A stretch of DNA of 64,000 nucleotides from Flavobacterium omnivorum (GCF_900099915.1 NZ_FNDB01000012.1:1-64000); one strand, 5' to 3'. Positions 9,428 to 22,157 are shown, counted from the first letter of the stretch. Notes: generated from the letters alone by a model not told the origin. Numbers and translations are program-made.

Positions 9428-9693
9428 TCGGCGTATTTCAAAAACAGTAGCCCTCCCTCCCACATTGCCTTTTAAAAAGTGTACTGTAAATAATGTCGAA
9501 TAAAAGTTTATTTCTGAAGATTTACTTCTTCGAAATACTAATCTTTTTTGCCTGAAATTCATTGATTTTAAAAATAATTTTTTAATCTGTAGCGCCTATT
9601 TCAACAAATAGACAATAACGATCTTACTCCTATCTTCAGCGTGGATGAGAAAAATTATCAACCTTCAATAATAGCAAAGTAAAAAAACTACTT

Positions 9694-9701
9694 TATCTTT
9701 G
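9694..9701 (+). promoter_or_regulatory. Candidate -7 element for xseA
   Basis: TATCTTTG matches the Bacteroidetes -7 consensus TAnnTTTG and lies 47 bp before the xseA start. No convincing -33 TTTG partner is visible, so this is tentative. Confidence 0.35.
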
Positions 9702-9748
9702 AAACACTATAAATCCCTCTTTATTTAAAGCAATAATACAAAATTACG

Positions 9749-11140
9749 ATGCCTGAAAAAATCAATGATAAGACTATTTTTTCGCTGCTGGAGGTAACGA
9801 ACAGTATCAAAAAAACGCTTGAGCAAAGATATAAAAGTGCGTTTTGGATAAAAGCTGAAATGAACAAACTGAACCATTACAGTCAGTCCGGCCATTGTTT
9901 TCCCGAAATAATAGAAAAAGTAAACGGTAAAGTAATTGCGCAAATAAAAGCGACGTTATGGCGTGATGATTACCAAAATGTAAATCGCAATTTTCTGCGA
10001 ATACTTAAGGAACCACTCAAGGATGGAATTAAAATTCTATTCCTTGCTAAAATATCCTTTGATTCGGCTTTTGGACTTTCACTTCAAATAATTGATATTG
10101 ATCCGCAATACACGTTAGGAGATTTAGAAAATGAAAAGCGAGAAACGATAAAAAAACTACAACTGGAGGGAATTTACGATAAAAATAAAAAATTACAACT
10201 CTCTTTTTTACCCCAACGAATTGCAATAATTTCGGTAGAAACCAGCAAAGGCTTTGGTGATTTTAAAGATGTAATTGATAAAAATTCATGGAACTATAAG
10301 TTCTTCTATCTTTTATTTCCATCTATACTGCAAGGAGACAAAGCGGTTCCCGGCATCATGGCGCAATTAGAAAGAATTAAAAAAGTAATCCATCATTTCG
10401 ATGCAGTTGCCATTATCAGGGGTGGTGGCGGTGATGTGGGCTTATCTTGTTATAACAATTATGAATTAGCCAAAGCAATCACCCTATTCCCTATTCCAGT
10501 CATCACTGGCATAGGTCATGTCACAAATGAAACGGTATGCGAAATGATTGCCCATACCAACGCAATAACACCAACAAAACTAGCGGAATACCTAATACAA
10601 AAACTCCATAATTTCTCGGTTCCAATACAAAAAGCCAGAGAAAAAATAGCGGACAAATCCAGACGATTACTGAGCGAGGAAAATACAAAACTAGAATCAG
10701 AACTTAAATTGTTTCGCTCCATGACGATTTCTATTTTGAATACCAATAAAAATCGAATCAAAAATGCCAGCTATGCGATTCAGCAGCAATCCCAATTTAT
10801 AGTAAAAAACAACCACGAAAAATTAAATGTATTACAAGCCAAAGCCCGTATTGCCACTAAATTCAATCTGAATCAATTAAAAGTAGCTGTAGTACAATTG
10901 CAAGAAAAATTAGAAATGCAACCCATACAGTATCTCAAAAATTCCGAACTTGCATTAGAAAACATTGAAAAAAACATCCAAATCATGGATCCTATAAATG
11001 TTTTAAAAAGAGGTTTTAGCATCACGTATTCAAATGGCAAAGCTGTCAAAGATATTTCACTATTGGTAGAAGGAGCAGCAATAAAAACAGTGCTTTTTAA
11101 CGGAACAATAGACAGTACAATCACAAAAATCAAAGAATAA
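9749..11140 (+). CDS. xseA: Exodeoxyribonuclease VII large subunit
   Basis: Catalytic subunit of exonuclease VII, which degrades single-stranded DNA from both ends. It has an N-terminal OB-fold nucleic-acid-binding region (about 1-110, with FWIKAEMNKLNHYSQSGHCF), the catalytic domain with IIRGGGGDVGLSCYNNYELA and VITGIGHVTNETVCEMIAHT (about 225-275), then a long coiled-coil arm (about 285-420) and the C-terminal domain. Its 463 aa match the usual length. The small-subunit gene starts 1 bp after its stop, the usual arrangement. Confidence 0.95.
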   Translation: MPEKINDKTIFSLLEVTNSIKKTLEQRYKSAFWIKAEMNKLNHYSQSGHCFPEIIEKVNGKVIAQIKATLWRDDYQNVNRNFLRILKEPLKDGIKILFLAKISFDSAFGLSLQIIDIDPQYTLGDLENEKRETIKKLQLEGIYDKNKKLQLSFLPQRIAIISVETSKGFGDFKDVIDKNSWNYKFFYLLFPSILQGDKAVPGIMAQLERIKKVIHHFDAVAIIRGGGGDVGLSCYNNYELAKAITLFPIPVITGIGHVTNETVCEMIAHTNAITPTKLAEYLIQKLHNFSVPIQKAREKIADKSRRLLSEENTKLESELKLFRSMTISILNTNKNRIKNASYAIQQQSQFIVKNNHEKLNVLQAKARIATKFNLNQLKVAVVQLQEKLEMQPIQYLKNSELALENIEKNIQIMDPINVLKRGFSITYSNGKAVKDISLLVEGAAIKTVLFNGTIDSTITKIKE

Positions 11141-11141
11141 A

Positions 11142-11339
11142 ATGGAAGAAGAATTGAATTATACGAATGCTTTTGAGGAATTACAACAAATTGTTACCGA
11201 AATAGAACAAGGAGAAATCTCAGTTGACGAACTTTCTGAAAAAGTAAAAAGAGCAACTGCACTAATTAAATTTTGCAAATTAAAATTAATCACAACCGAA
11301 GAGGACGTGAATGCAATTTTAAAAGAACTCGAAAATTAA
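11142..11339 (+). CDS. xseB: Exodeoxyribonuclease VII small subunit
   Basis: A 65-aa, highly charged helical-hairpin protein whose start lies 1 bp past the xseA stop. The LQQIVTEIEQGEISVDELSE segment is the XseB signature. It wraps the coiled coil of XseA and restrains the nuclease. The gene is complete, and its coupling to xseA suggests translational co-regulation of the two subunits. Confidence 0.92.
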   Translation: MEEELNYTNAFEELQQIVTEIEQGEISVDELSEKVKRATALIKFCKLKLITTEEDVNAILKELEN

Positions 11340-11542
11340 TAAACAAACTCGAAAAATGTAGTTAGCAAAAACGTCAGATTGAGTGTCTTTTGTATAGTAA
11401 AACGGAACAAAAAATGTATAGAGAATCGTTCTTTATTTAAATTGTTCTTGTTTTCAAAATCATTTTGAAACGAAAATCACTCGTTTTGCCAAAATTTAAT
11501 TATCAACCAAATACAACCAACGGATTAAATAAACCAATTACT

Positions 11543-12160
11543 ATGTGTTTTCATTCCAAACAAACCAAATTAGCATTAGAAGTCCAAAGCAGGTTCAATG
11601 CAACAATTGACAATCCGGTGGAATTCAAACCAAGTGATCACATTAATGGATTTGAATATCCTAAAAATCCTGTAATCATTGATAAAAAACAAAACGTCAT
11701 CACCCATTACAATTGGGGTTTGATACCGGCATGGGCCAAAGATGAGGAAATTAAAAAATACACGCTAAACGCTAAAATAGAAACGGTCAATGAAAAACCG
11801 TCCTTCAAAAATTCAGTTGATAAAAGATGCTTGGTGATTGCCAATGGCTATTACGAATGGCAATGGTTGGATCCAAAAGGGAAAGCAAAACAAAAATACG
11901 AATTGTGTTTACCCAACGAAGAACTGTTTGCTTTTGCGGGTTTATATTCCCAATGGGTCGATAAAGAAACCGGAGAAATTAAAAACACCTATACCATACT
12001 CACCACCGAAGCCAATCCTCTCTTAGCTGAAATACACAATCATAAAAAAAGAATGCCGGTAGTTTTAAAACGAGAAGAGGAATCCAAATGGCTACAACAC
12101 GAACCTATCGAACACTTTGCATTTCCCTATTCTGCAGATTTAATAGCGGTTAAATTATAA
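11543..12160 (+). CDS. SRAP (YedK/HMCES) abasic-site DNA crosslink protein
   Basis: SOS-response-associated peptidase family protein that covalently traps abasic sites in single-stranded DNA through an N-terminal cysteine. I place the start at 11543 (ATG), not at an in-frame TTG at 11465, because this puts Cys2 directly after the initiator Met (MCFHSK), as the mechanism requires. Other family hallmarks follow: LNAKIETVNEKPSF, RCLVIANGYYEW (with the catalytic Glu of YYEW) and HKKRMPVVL (active-site His). The protein is then about 205 aa. It lies 200 bp downstream of xseAB, another single-strand DNA repair function. Confidence 0.92.
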   Translation: MCFHSKQTKLALEVQSRFNATIDNPVEFKPSDHINGFEYPKNPVIIDKKQNVITHYNWGLIPAWAKDEEIKKYTLNAKIETVNEKPSFKNSVDKRCLVIANGYYEWQWLDPKGKAKQKYELCLPNEELFAFAGLYSQWVDKETGEIKNTYTILTTEANPLLAEIHNHKKRMPVVLKREEESKWLQHEPIEHFAFPYSADLIAVKL

Positions 12161-12342
12161 ATGATAAAAAAAAGCTTCTCTCACTACATTCAATTCTGCG
12201 AATACATCATCTCGTTATTCTAATATGTCCACAACTTGATATAAATAACTTTTCATACCAACAATCAACCAATTAAAAGAAGGATTTAAACCATTTTAAG
12301 GACACACACTCCAAAAGACAATTACCAATAGCAATCAAAAAT

Positions 12343-12376
12343 AAAAGGGCTTGATTCTTTCAAAACAAACCCTTTT
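12343..12376. terminator. Terminator between convergent SRAP and GH97 genes
   Basis: Stem AAAAGGGcTTG / CAAaCCCTTTT with one mismatch and T/A runs on both sides. It could stop transcription from both directions: the SRAP gene (plus) and the Sus operon (minus). Confidence 0.7.
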
Positions 12377-12420
12377 AAACAAAAACAAAATGTAAGTTCA
12401 AATCCTAAACTAAGAGGAAG

Positions 12421-14607
<2,187 letters not shown>

Positions 14608-14744
14608 TTATTTCTTAAAACATAACAAAGGCAAAAAAAAGAAAGTCTTTCAAATTTAAAATCAATCTGATGACTTTAATCTTTCGGCCTTTGAAAAATA
14701 ATAGTATTAGGTTTGCCAAACAGGCAATTGAAACACTATCGGTA

Positions 14745-16124
14745 CTAATTTTTCAATACGACATATTGATAAGGCTGCAAACTTATGGATGTTCCAACTG
14801 TAGCTGCTGTACCACTAAAAGCATCTTTCCAAGCTATACTGGATAAGGAAGCAGGAACAAGATATTGAACTGTTGCATTGGTTAAATTAGAGAGAACCAA
14901 AACTTTTTCAGTAGCCGTTTCCATGGTGAATACGCTTACTGCGTCACTACTAAAACCCGTATAACTTCCTTTTTTAATCGCATTACTCGTTTTTCTAAAG
15001 GCAATAATTTTTTTATATTCAGCTAACATACTGGCATCTGCACTGGTCCAATCTATTGGAGTACGGGTGAAAAATTTAATACTTTTATCATATCCTATTT
15101 CTTGTCCGTTATAGATCATCGGTACCGATTTCATATATGCCGCAACTATAAAAGTAGCAAGGGATCCTTGTTTTCCTCCAAATAAGTCCAAAGGAGTTCC
15201 TTCAGTATCATTAACATCATGATTACTAGTATAGCGAACTACCCTTTGTGAATCATTATAGTTATTAGCGTATTCTATGGCATTTGAATCTTGCAAACTT
15301 GTTGCTGGCTTGCTTTCACTAAATACTTTCTCCATAGCCGAGAAAAAGTTAAATCCAAAAGTATAGTCAAATCCTGCCGCAAAATGACTCACTTTTGTTC
15401 CTTCAGCAAGCATTAATATAGGTTGATTTTTTATTTTTCTCAAACTTGAAATGGCCTCAGTCCAAAAATTTTGAGGAACATAATCTGCATAATCACATCT
15501 AAAACCATCAATATTAGCAGAATAAACCCAATAAGACATCGCATCAATCATAGCGGCGCGCATCTCGGTATTATTAAAATCCAATTGCGCTACATCATTG
15601 TAATTGGTTCCTGGTGGAATGATTATAGCTCCATTACCATCTTTTTGGTACCAATTGGAATGTTCCGTAATCCAAGCATTGTCCCATGCAGTATGATTGG
15701 CTACCCAATCCAGTACAACAGCCATATTCATTTTGTGGGCTTCTTCTACTAAAATACGCAGATCTTCTAAAGATCCGAAATCATCATTGACAGCCTTATA
15801 ATCCTTAACCGCATACGGAGATCCTAAACCTCCTGCAGACCGAACGGTTCCAACAGGATGAATGGGCATTAAATAAACCACATTAGCACCCAATTCCTGA
15901 ATAGCACTCAATCTGTTTTGAACTCCTATTAATGTGCCTTCTGCGCTAAAGGCACGTATGTTGACTTGATAAATAATAGCGTCTTCCCTATTTGGCATTT
16001 TTTCAAATGGCGCCCCATATTGTGGATAAACTGATGCTGGCTTGGAATCATTATCCGAAGCGCTACAGGAAGCCAAAACGGAAGAAAAGACAAGTATAAA
16101 AATGATGTTGATATATAATTTCAT
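14745..16124 (-). CDS. GH13 alpha-amylase family lipoprotein (SusG-like role)
   Basis: Alpha-amylase family enzyme, probably anchored at the outer membrane: the leader ends in a lipobox (VLAS-C20). The four GH13 regions are visible: DWVANH (about 139-144), GFRCDYAD with nucleophile D211, LAEG with acid/base E241, and YTSNHD with H302/D303. The A domain is followed by a short beta C-domain; no extra starch-binding module is seen in its 459 aa. It lies between the SusE-like and GH97 genes, so it likely makes the first endo-cuts in starch-like glucan at the surface. The exact specificity (alpha-amylase versus neopullulanase) cannot be fixed. Confidence 0.92.
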   Translation of the reverse strand: MKLYINIIFILVFSSVLASCSASDNDSKPASVYPQYGAPFEKMPNREDAIIYQVNIRAFSAEGTLIGVQNRLSAIQELGANVVYLMPIHPVGTVRSAGGLGSPYAVKDYKAVNDDFGSLEDLRILVEEAHKMNMAVVLDWVANHTAWDNAWITEHSNWYQKDGNGAIIIPPGTNYNDVAQLDFNNTEMRAAMIDAMSYWVYSANIDGFRCDYADYVPQNFWTEAISSLRKIKNQPILMLAEGTKVSHFAAGFDYTFGFNFFSAMEKVFSESKPATSLQDSNAIEYANNYNDSQRVVRYTSNHDVNDTEGTPLDLFGGKQGSLATFIVAAYMKSVPMIYNGQEIGYDKSIKFFTRTPIDWTSADASMLAEYKKIIAFRKTSNAIKKGSYTGFSSDAVSVFTMETATEKVLVLSNLTNATVQYLVPASLSSIAWKDAFSGTAATVGTSISLQPYQYVVLKN

Positions 16125-16224
16125 GTTTTTTTATTTTAATAATAAGCGTTTTTTAAATGGATACATCCCTCTTCTGTTTATAATAAAAAGGAATGTATCT
16201 TAGTTTTCAACGATTACTTTTAGA

Positions 16225-17325
16225 TTAGATTTTTGTAACAGTATAAGTTCCAGTTGGCGGATAGCCATTATTAGCCTGATCGATATCATTTATAGTAAAT
16301 GTTATTTCATAAGTACCTGCTTCACCTATATAATGAGCTCCTGCATTGTCCAGATACATTATACCTTCATCATTATTTTTAGCACCATAATTTATGGTCC
16401 AAGAATCATTAAGCCTAAATTTTAAATTTCCGGCTCTCAAAACACCCCTAAATTTCCATGTTTTTAATTGATGGTCATAAGTCATTTTAGAAGAATGATT
16501 CCATCCATAATTAGTATCATCAGTTGTTGGTTCATGCGTAGCATCACCAACAATTCCCCAAGAATATGGGCTTGCAGTCCATTTTAAGGTATTTAGATTT
16601 ACAGTCATTTGGTAGGAACCTGCTGCGGCTATTTGAAAATCTGTATCACTCCTATTTTGCAAGTTACCGTTGGCATCTGCTCCGTAAAATTGATTCCAGT
16701 TTCTTTCTGTATTAAATTTGAAACCCAAACCTTTTGAATCTGGAAAACTAACATACCCTTGATAAATTCCCGATGCAATAGCATCTAAGGCAGCAGCAGT
16801 ACCGATATTAAAATCTTGATAACTCCCAGGCATATAAATCGCTCCAAAGACTACTGGCTTTACAAAAGGAGTAACCGTTAATGTGATTGGTTCTGAATAG
16901 ATTCTCCGATCTAAATTAGATTCAACACGAACCACTATCTCCCCTGCTACATCAGACTGTAGTCCCAGAGCTAGCGCTATTTTATTAAGATCTGTCCCTA
17001 ATAATGATTTGCTTAAGGCGTCTTCACCAACTTCAACTCGTATCGCATTATTCCATGCTGTCGTGCCTAAAATAGCAGATGGGATATCAAATTGCAAGGC
17101 ATAGGTCACAGGTGCTTGTACAGGATACTCTACCGCGGGCCATGAAAAGACAACAACCGGAACATTTGTGGAATCTTCAGTAAGGACAATCGTACTCGAT
17201 GATGCTTCAAATTTACCACTAAAAGCCACTTCTTGTAATGTGGTAAGTACAGCATCATTGCTACAGGATGCACCTAAGAATAGGAAGGCGCATAGTAAAA
17301 CTAACTTTTTTATATATTTTTTCAT
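16225..17325 (-). CDS. SusE/SusF-like outer-membrane starch-binding lipoprotein
   Basis: Surface glycan-binding protein of 366 aa with a lipobox leader (FLGAS-C21). An N-terminal SusE-type Ig-like domain (about 35-150, with VVFSWPAVEYPV) is followed by two beta-sandwich starch-binding modules. Each of these has aromatic-rich loops (IYMPGSYQDF, WSWGIVGDATHEPTT-like, NYGWNHSSKM). SusE-like proteins hold glucan chains for the SusC/D transporter. The gene lies 13 bp downstream of susD, in the classical order C-D-E-amylase. Confidence 0.88.
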   Translation of the reverse strand: MKKYIKKLVLLCAFLFLGASCSNDAVLTTLQEVAFSGKFEASSSTIVLTEDSTNVPVVVFSWPAVEYPVQAPVTYALQFDIPSAILGTTAWNNAIRVEVGEDALSKSLLGTDLNKIALALGLQSDVAGEIVVRVESNLDRRIYSEPITLTVTPFVKPVVFGAIYMPGSYQDFNIGTAAALDAIASGIYQGYVSFPDSKGLGFKFNTERNWNQFYGADANGNLQNRSDTDFQIAAAGSYQMTVNLNTLKWTASPYSWGIVGDATHEPTTDDTNYGWNHSSKMTYDHQLKTWKFRGVLRAGNLKFRLNDSWTINYGAKNNDEGIMYLDNAGAHYIGEAGTYEITFTINDIDQANNGYPPTGTYTVTKI

Positions 17326-17338
17326 AATAGTGCTCTAT

Positions 17339-18832
17339 TTAGTAACCTGTATTCTGTTTTAATCCCTTATTTGCGTCTAAAGCGGCTGTAGGTATCGGAA
17401 ATAATTTTCGATATTCACTTGAAGTACCTCTGAATAAATTAGGTAGTAAAAATTTATTAAAACGAATCATATCTTGTCGTCTGTGCCCTTCCCAACTTAA
17501 TTCAAAGCCTCTTTCATTATAAACATCGTCCAATGTTGGATTTCCTGTTAAGGCTCCAAGTCCTGCTCGCACTCTAATGGCGTCTACAAAGGGTTTTGCT
17601 GCTCCTGAATTACCCAATCTAATATTACATTCTGCTTTCATTAGTTGAACATCACCATAGCGATAGATTGGAAAATCATTCGATGCACCACCTCCATCCA
17701 TAGGAGTTACAGGATAAAATTTAGTGTTCCGGACTCCCGCTTGTGGGGCAGCCCCCGGATTATCCAAAGAACTTACATCAACCGTATAATTAATACCACC
17801 ACCTTGATCTCCATATAAAAATTGTTTTTTACGAATGTCGGTATCGCTAAACTTTACGAAGAAATCTTTGGGAACGATAGTACCATTCCAACCGCTATAC
17901 CCAAATACAGTTTGCGCATGTGGTCCATATAAACTTCGAACAGTGAAAATATTTCTGGAAACTATATTTGCAGTAGCAAACATCGCCAAAATAGTTTCGT
18001 CCTCTGGAAGAACATCTCCAAATAATTCAAAATACTTATATCCTAATGGGCTTGAAGCATTAGCTCCTCCCGCATGAAGAGTAAAGCCGCCTTCACTTAC
18101 TTTTTCGCAAGCGGCTAAGCATTTTGTCCATTCTGCAGTTCCTGTATACACTTCGGCATTCAAATATACTTTTGCTAATAAAGTATAACCGGCCCATTTG
18201 TTGAATCTTCCGTAATAATTTCCTCCTTTGGTAGCTGATAAGGTTGCTACATTCTCCGTTAGTTCTTTTACAATAAAATCATAAACTTCTTTTCGGCTTG
18301 ATTGTGGAATTTGATCTACAGTGATATTGTTATCTGTGTAGAAGGGAACATTTCCAAAATCATCAATGAGTAAGTAATAGAAAAAAGCTCTCAAGACTTT
18401 AGCTTCGGCAATTTTAGAAGCTTCGGCATTTGCTTTTTCCAATTGATCTACGGCTAAATTGGCATTAAAAATAGATTTGTACAACCAATTCCAAGTATTG
18501 TTTATCATTAAATCCGTTGGCAACCATTCATGCTTGTACAAACGGGCAAAATCCAATTGCCAGTCACCGGTATTTCTATGCGGAATAACTTGTTCATCAG
18601 CACTCATAGAATTGAGATCATACCAGCCATTATCTGCTCCTGCATATCCAACTCCGTTCCAATTTCCGCCAATTTGTGCATATACACCTGCAAGGGCTAC
18701 ATCGGCTCCTTCAGCAGATCCGTAAAACTCATTTGCAGTATATTTATCATAGACTCTTTCATCTATATTGGTACAACCAACTATTAATAAGAAACTAGCG
18801 CTTAATAATAATACTATATTTTTGATTTTCAT
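17339..18832 (-). CDS. SusD/RagB outer-membrane nutrient-binding lipoprotein
   Basis: Substrate-capturing lid protein of the SusCD importer, 497 aa. The leader ends in a lipobox (LIVG-C20). The helical TPR-like body includes ASKIAEAKVLRAFFYYLLID (a SusD hallmark), and the C-terminal RagB region contains FPIYRYGDVQLMKAECNIRL and YNERGFELSWEGHRRQDMIR. It begins 9 bp after the SusC stop, so the two are co-translated. Maltooligosaccharide as ligand is inferred from the adjacent GH13 and GH97 genes. Confidence 0.94.
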   Translation of the reverse strand: MKIKNIVLLLSASFLLIVGCTNIDERVYDKYTANEFYGSAEGADVALAGVYAQIGGNWNGVGYAGADNGWYDLNSMSADEQVIPHRNTGDWQLDFARLYKHEWLPTDLMINNTWNWLYKSIFNANLAVDQLEKANAEASKIAEAKVLRAFFYYLLIDDFGNVPFYTDNNITVDQIPQSSRKEVYDFIVKELTENVATLSATKGGNYYGRFNKWAGYTLLAKVYLNAEVYTGTAEWTKCLAACEKVSEGGFTLHAGGANASSPLGYKYFELFGDVLPEDETILAMFATANIVSRNIFTVRSLYGPHAQTVFGYSGWNGTIVPKDFFVKFSDTDIRKKQFLYGDQGGGINYTVDVSSLDNPGAAPQAGVRNTKFYPVTPMDGGGASNDFPIYRYGDVQLMKAECNIRLGNSGAAKPFVDAIRVRAGLGALTGNPTLDDVYNERGFELSWEGHRRQDMIRFNKFLLPNLFRGTSSEYRKLFPIPTAALDANKGLKQNTGY

Positions 18833-18841
18833 TTTCTTGTA

Positions 18842-21800
18842 CTATTTAAATTTTACATTCAAACCAATGGCGAAACTTCGAGTACGAGGATAGATACCAT
18901 TATCTCCTCCAAAGTTCTCTCCGCCTCCACTTACATTTAACTCAGGGTCTATTCCTGAATAAGAAGTAATTAGCAGTAAATTATTTCCGGTAATAGAAAG
19001 TCGAAGTGACTCAATGTATTTAACGTTTTGAAAATTGAAACTATAACCAGCAGTTACATTCTCTAATCGTAAAAAAGAACCGTCTTCTAACCATAAATCA
19101 GATCCATATTGTGAAGTATATAAACCTAATGGAATAGCACTTTCTAACACATTTGATTTCCCTATATTTTCCAAATAACTTAGACTAGATCTCAAACCAT
19201 TGTAAATTTTATTTCCTCCGGATCCTCTCCATAACATCGAAACATCAAAACTTTTATGTTGAAACGTTGGGTTAAAGGCATACGTATAAGTGGGTAATGC
19301 TGACCCTTGAATCATACGATCCGGACTAGTATTTCCTTGATCTATTATACCATTGCCATCAACATCGAGTACCGTTTCCCAATTTTCATTGTTTTTACCG
19401 GTATGATGCAACATATTATAAGTTCCAATAGGCTGTCCTGCGATCAAATAGGCTCCGGTTCCCCAAGGAACATAATTGGTATTTAAGGGCACTCCATTAA
19501 TACTCCCGTTTAGGTTTAAAACTTTATTTCTTAATAAGGAAACATTTCCTGCTAGAGTAAGTGTGGTATTTTCTGTTTTGATCAAATCATAGCCAAGGGA
19601 AACTTCTAATCCTTCATTTAATAAACTTCCAACATTTGCCTTAATACTATTAAATGGAAAAGGAGGTTGTGGAACGGTATAATCAAACAAAAGATTTTCA
19701 GTTGTTGCTGTGTAAACATCTACAGAACCTCTTAATCTATTCTTTAAAAGGGCAAAATCCAATCCAATATTCGTTTGTTTTTTTGTTTCCCAACGCAAAT
19801 CAGCATTGGCATTTTGAGTTACATTAAAATTGGTGATTTGTTCTCCTCCAAAATAAGTGACTCCAGATCCGCCTACCAAAGAAATCGAATTTTGTGGATA
19901 CAATCCTTGTTGGTTGCCGGTTATACCATATCCTCCACGCAATTTCAATTCACTAAAAATAGTTTGCTGAGCCATAAAAGGTTCTTTGTCTATTTGCCAA
20001 GCCACTGAAACCGAAGGGAAATCACCCCATTTATTATTAACTCCAAAAACAGAAGAACCATCTCTTCTCATACTAGCTGTAAATAAATAACGGTTTAAAT
20101 AAGAGTAGTTTACACGCCCTAAATACGAAACTAAGGTTCTGTCGTTTTTATACGATTGCAAATCTCCTGGTTGTACTCTAGATAAATCCCCTAATTGTAA
20201 CGCATTATAGGTGGCTATGTCATTTATAAAACCTCTGGCTTGCACGTAATTTCCTTGATAAGCTTGGTTTTGCCATTCATATAAAACCAAGGCATTGATG
20301 CTATGATCCCCAAATATTTTTTTGTAGTTCAGACTGATATTGGTTAATCTTTCGTTTTGCTTATTATTACTAATATTCGCAATTCCTTTTTGATCAATAG
20401 CATAAGCACTTGTAGAGGCTGCGGGAAGATAGTACCCATTTACATCATTGGTTTTTCTCCAACTTCCAAACCATCCGGCTGTTAACCCTTCAAACAAATC
20501 TAAATCAGCTTTAAGACTTCCAAACAAATTATCAGTTTGTCTTTCATTGGTAACCGTTTGTGAAGCCGCATAGGGATTAAGATATTGAAAAATAGTAGGA
20601 TCCGTATAATAACTGCCATCGGTATCATAAACAGGATCCGTAGGACGCATTAAATACGCATTTGTAATTAAATTAGAAGTGAATGCTGCTCTTCCGATAC
20701 TTCCAATACTATTGGTTGCATTAGTAATTCCGCTATTAAGATTAAAACTTAATTTCAATTTATCATCCAGTGCAGTTTGAGTAGCTTGAATTCTTCCAAT
20801 GTATCTCTGATTGCTGGAATTAAGAACAACACCATCTTGTAAAATAGCACTAATAGAAGCTCTGTAGCTAAATTTTTCTGCTCCTCCTCCAAAAGATAAA
20901 GTATGCGTTTGGGTAGCTCCACTTTTGGTAAGAATTCCATACCAGTCCGTATCAGAACCATGATTGGCTGAAGCCGGAACACCATTTAACTGAGCTTGTT
21001 CCCACCATTGATTAGCGCTTAACATGTTCAATTTTTGTGGAATATAATCCATGGCAGTGTAAGCCGAATACTCAACGGAAGTCCTCCCTGCTTTGTTTTT
21101 CTTGGTAGTAACAATAACAACACCCGGAGCACCTCTGGAACCGTAAATAGCGGTTGCCGAAGCATCTTTCAAAATATCGATTGAGGCAATTTCACTCGGG
21201 GGAATTTGGTTTAATAAATCCATATTTCCTTGAATTCCGTCTACAACAACTAAAGGATCATTTCCGCCAATTAGTGATGATATTCCTCGTATGCGTATAC
21301 TAGGCGCTGAACCGGGCTCACTGCCCGTTTGGGAAATATTAACACCTGCAGCCTTACCTGAGATTAATTGTAATGGATTCACCACTGCTCCCTCATTCAT
21401 GTCTTTAGCAGCTATTGAAGAAACGGCCCCAGTAACATCTTTTCTTGAGGAAGTTCCATACCCTATTACTACTATTTCCGCAAGTGTGGTTGTATCCGGA
21501 AATAGTTGGATAGTATTGTTTTCTTGGTTGGCAGAAACTCTTTTTTCTTTGTATCCAATATAACTTATGATAAGTGTTGCATCACTATTTTCTACCGTTA
21601 TTTCAAAATTTCCGTCGGCATCTGTAGCAACGGCATTATTTGTCTTCTCTTCAAGAACTGATGCGCCCGGCAAAGGCATACCGTTTTCATCAGAGACTTT
21701 TCCCCTAATGATTTTTTGAATATAGAAATCTGTATTCTTTTTTTCAACCAGCGGTTTTATTAAAATAACCTGAGTATCCCGAACTTTAAAATCAGTTGTA

Positions 21801-22108
21801 GTTCCCTTGAATAATTTATTTAAAACTACATCAATCGTTTGATTTTTTACACTGATTGATATGGTACGATTTAAATCGACATCAGTCATTTTATAAATAA
21901 ATCTAAAGTCGGTTTTTTGTTCAATTGTCTCCAGAACTGTTTCCACAGTTATATTTTTTAATTCTAAGTCTACTTTTGTTTTTTGGGCATAAGTATTGGC
22001 TCGAATATTAAACATGACAACCAAAAGAAGTAAAGTAGTTAGTTTCAATTTCAGGTTATTTTGGAATAATGGAAAATGCTTCCCATCATTCTTTGGTTTT
22101 TTTTTCAT
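18842..22108 (-). CDS. SusC/RagA TonB-dependent transporter with STN domain
   Basis: Outer-membrane importer of 1088 aa. After a long leader (to about residue 42) comes an STN (secretin/TonB N-terminal) domain, about 43-115, which in FecA-like receptors talks to a FecR anti-sigma factor. A carboxypeptidase-regulatory-like domain (about 133-205) follows, then the plug with VVIGYGTSSRKDVTGAVSSI and GNDPLVVVDGIQG, and the beta barrel ending in GLNVKFK with hydrophobic/aromatic C-terminal strands. The STN domain, together with FecR and ECF sigma genes directly upstream, indicates self-induction on substrate binding. The start 33 residues before the hydrophobic core gives a rather long n-region; a later start is possible. 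Confidence 0.95.
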   Translation of the reverse strand: MKKKPKNDGKHFPLFQNNLKLKLTTLLLLVVMFNIRANTYAQKTKVDLELKNITVETVLETIEQKTDFRFIYKMTDVDLNRTISISVKNQTIDVVLNKLFKGTTTDFKVRDTQVILIKPLVEKKNTDFYIQKIIRGKVSDENGMPLPGASVLEEKTNNAVATDADGNFEITVENSDATLIISYIGYKEKRVSANQENNTIQLFPDTTTLAEIVVIGYGTSSRKDVTGAVSSIAAKDMNEGAVVNPLQLISGKAAGVNISQTGSEPGSAPSIRIRGISSLIGGNDPLVVVDGIQGNMDLLNQIPPSEIASIDILKDASATAIYGSRGAPGVVIVTTKKNKAGRTSVEYSAYTAMDYIPQKLNMLSANQWWEQAQLNGVPASANHGSDTDWYGILTKSGATQTHTLSFGGGAEKFSYRASISAILQDGVVLNSSNQRYIGRIQATQTALDDKLKLSFNLNSGITNATNSIGSIGRAAFTSNLITNAYLMRPTDPVYDTDGSYYTDPTIFQYLNPYAASQTVTNERQTDNLFGSLKADLDLFEGLTAGWFGSWRKTNDVNGYYLPAASTSAYAIDQKGIANISNNKQNERLTNISLNYKKIFGDHSINALVLYEWQNQAYQGNYVQARGFINDIATYNALQLGDLSRVQPGDLQSYKNDRTLVSYLGRVNYSYLNRYLFTASMRRDGSSVFGVNNKWGDFPSVSVAWQIDKEPFMAQQTIFSELKLRGGYGITGNQQGLYPQNSISLVGGSGVTYFGGEQITNFNVTQNANADLRWETKKQTNIGLDFALLKNRLRGSVDVYTATTENLLFDYTVPQPPFPFNSIKANVGSLLNEGLEVSLGYDLIKTENTTLTLAGNVSLLRNKVLNLNGSINGVPLNTNYVPWGTGAYLIAGQPIGTYNMLHHTGKNNENWETVLDVDGNGIIDQGNTSPDRMIQGSALPTYTYAFNPTFQHKSFDVSMLWRGSGGNKIYNGLRSSLSYLENIGKSNVLESAIPLGLYTSQYGSDLWLEDGSFLRLENVTAGYSFNFQNVKYIESLRLSITGNNLLLITSYSGIDPELNVSGGGENFGGDNGIYPRTRSFAIGLNVKFK

Positions 22109-22157
22109 ATTTTTGTTAATTGATTGTATTTAATTTGTTAGGTTCAATCTATTCTTC

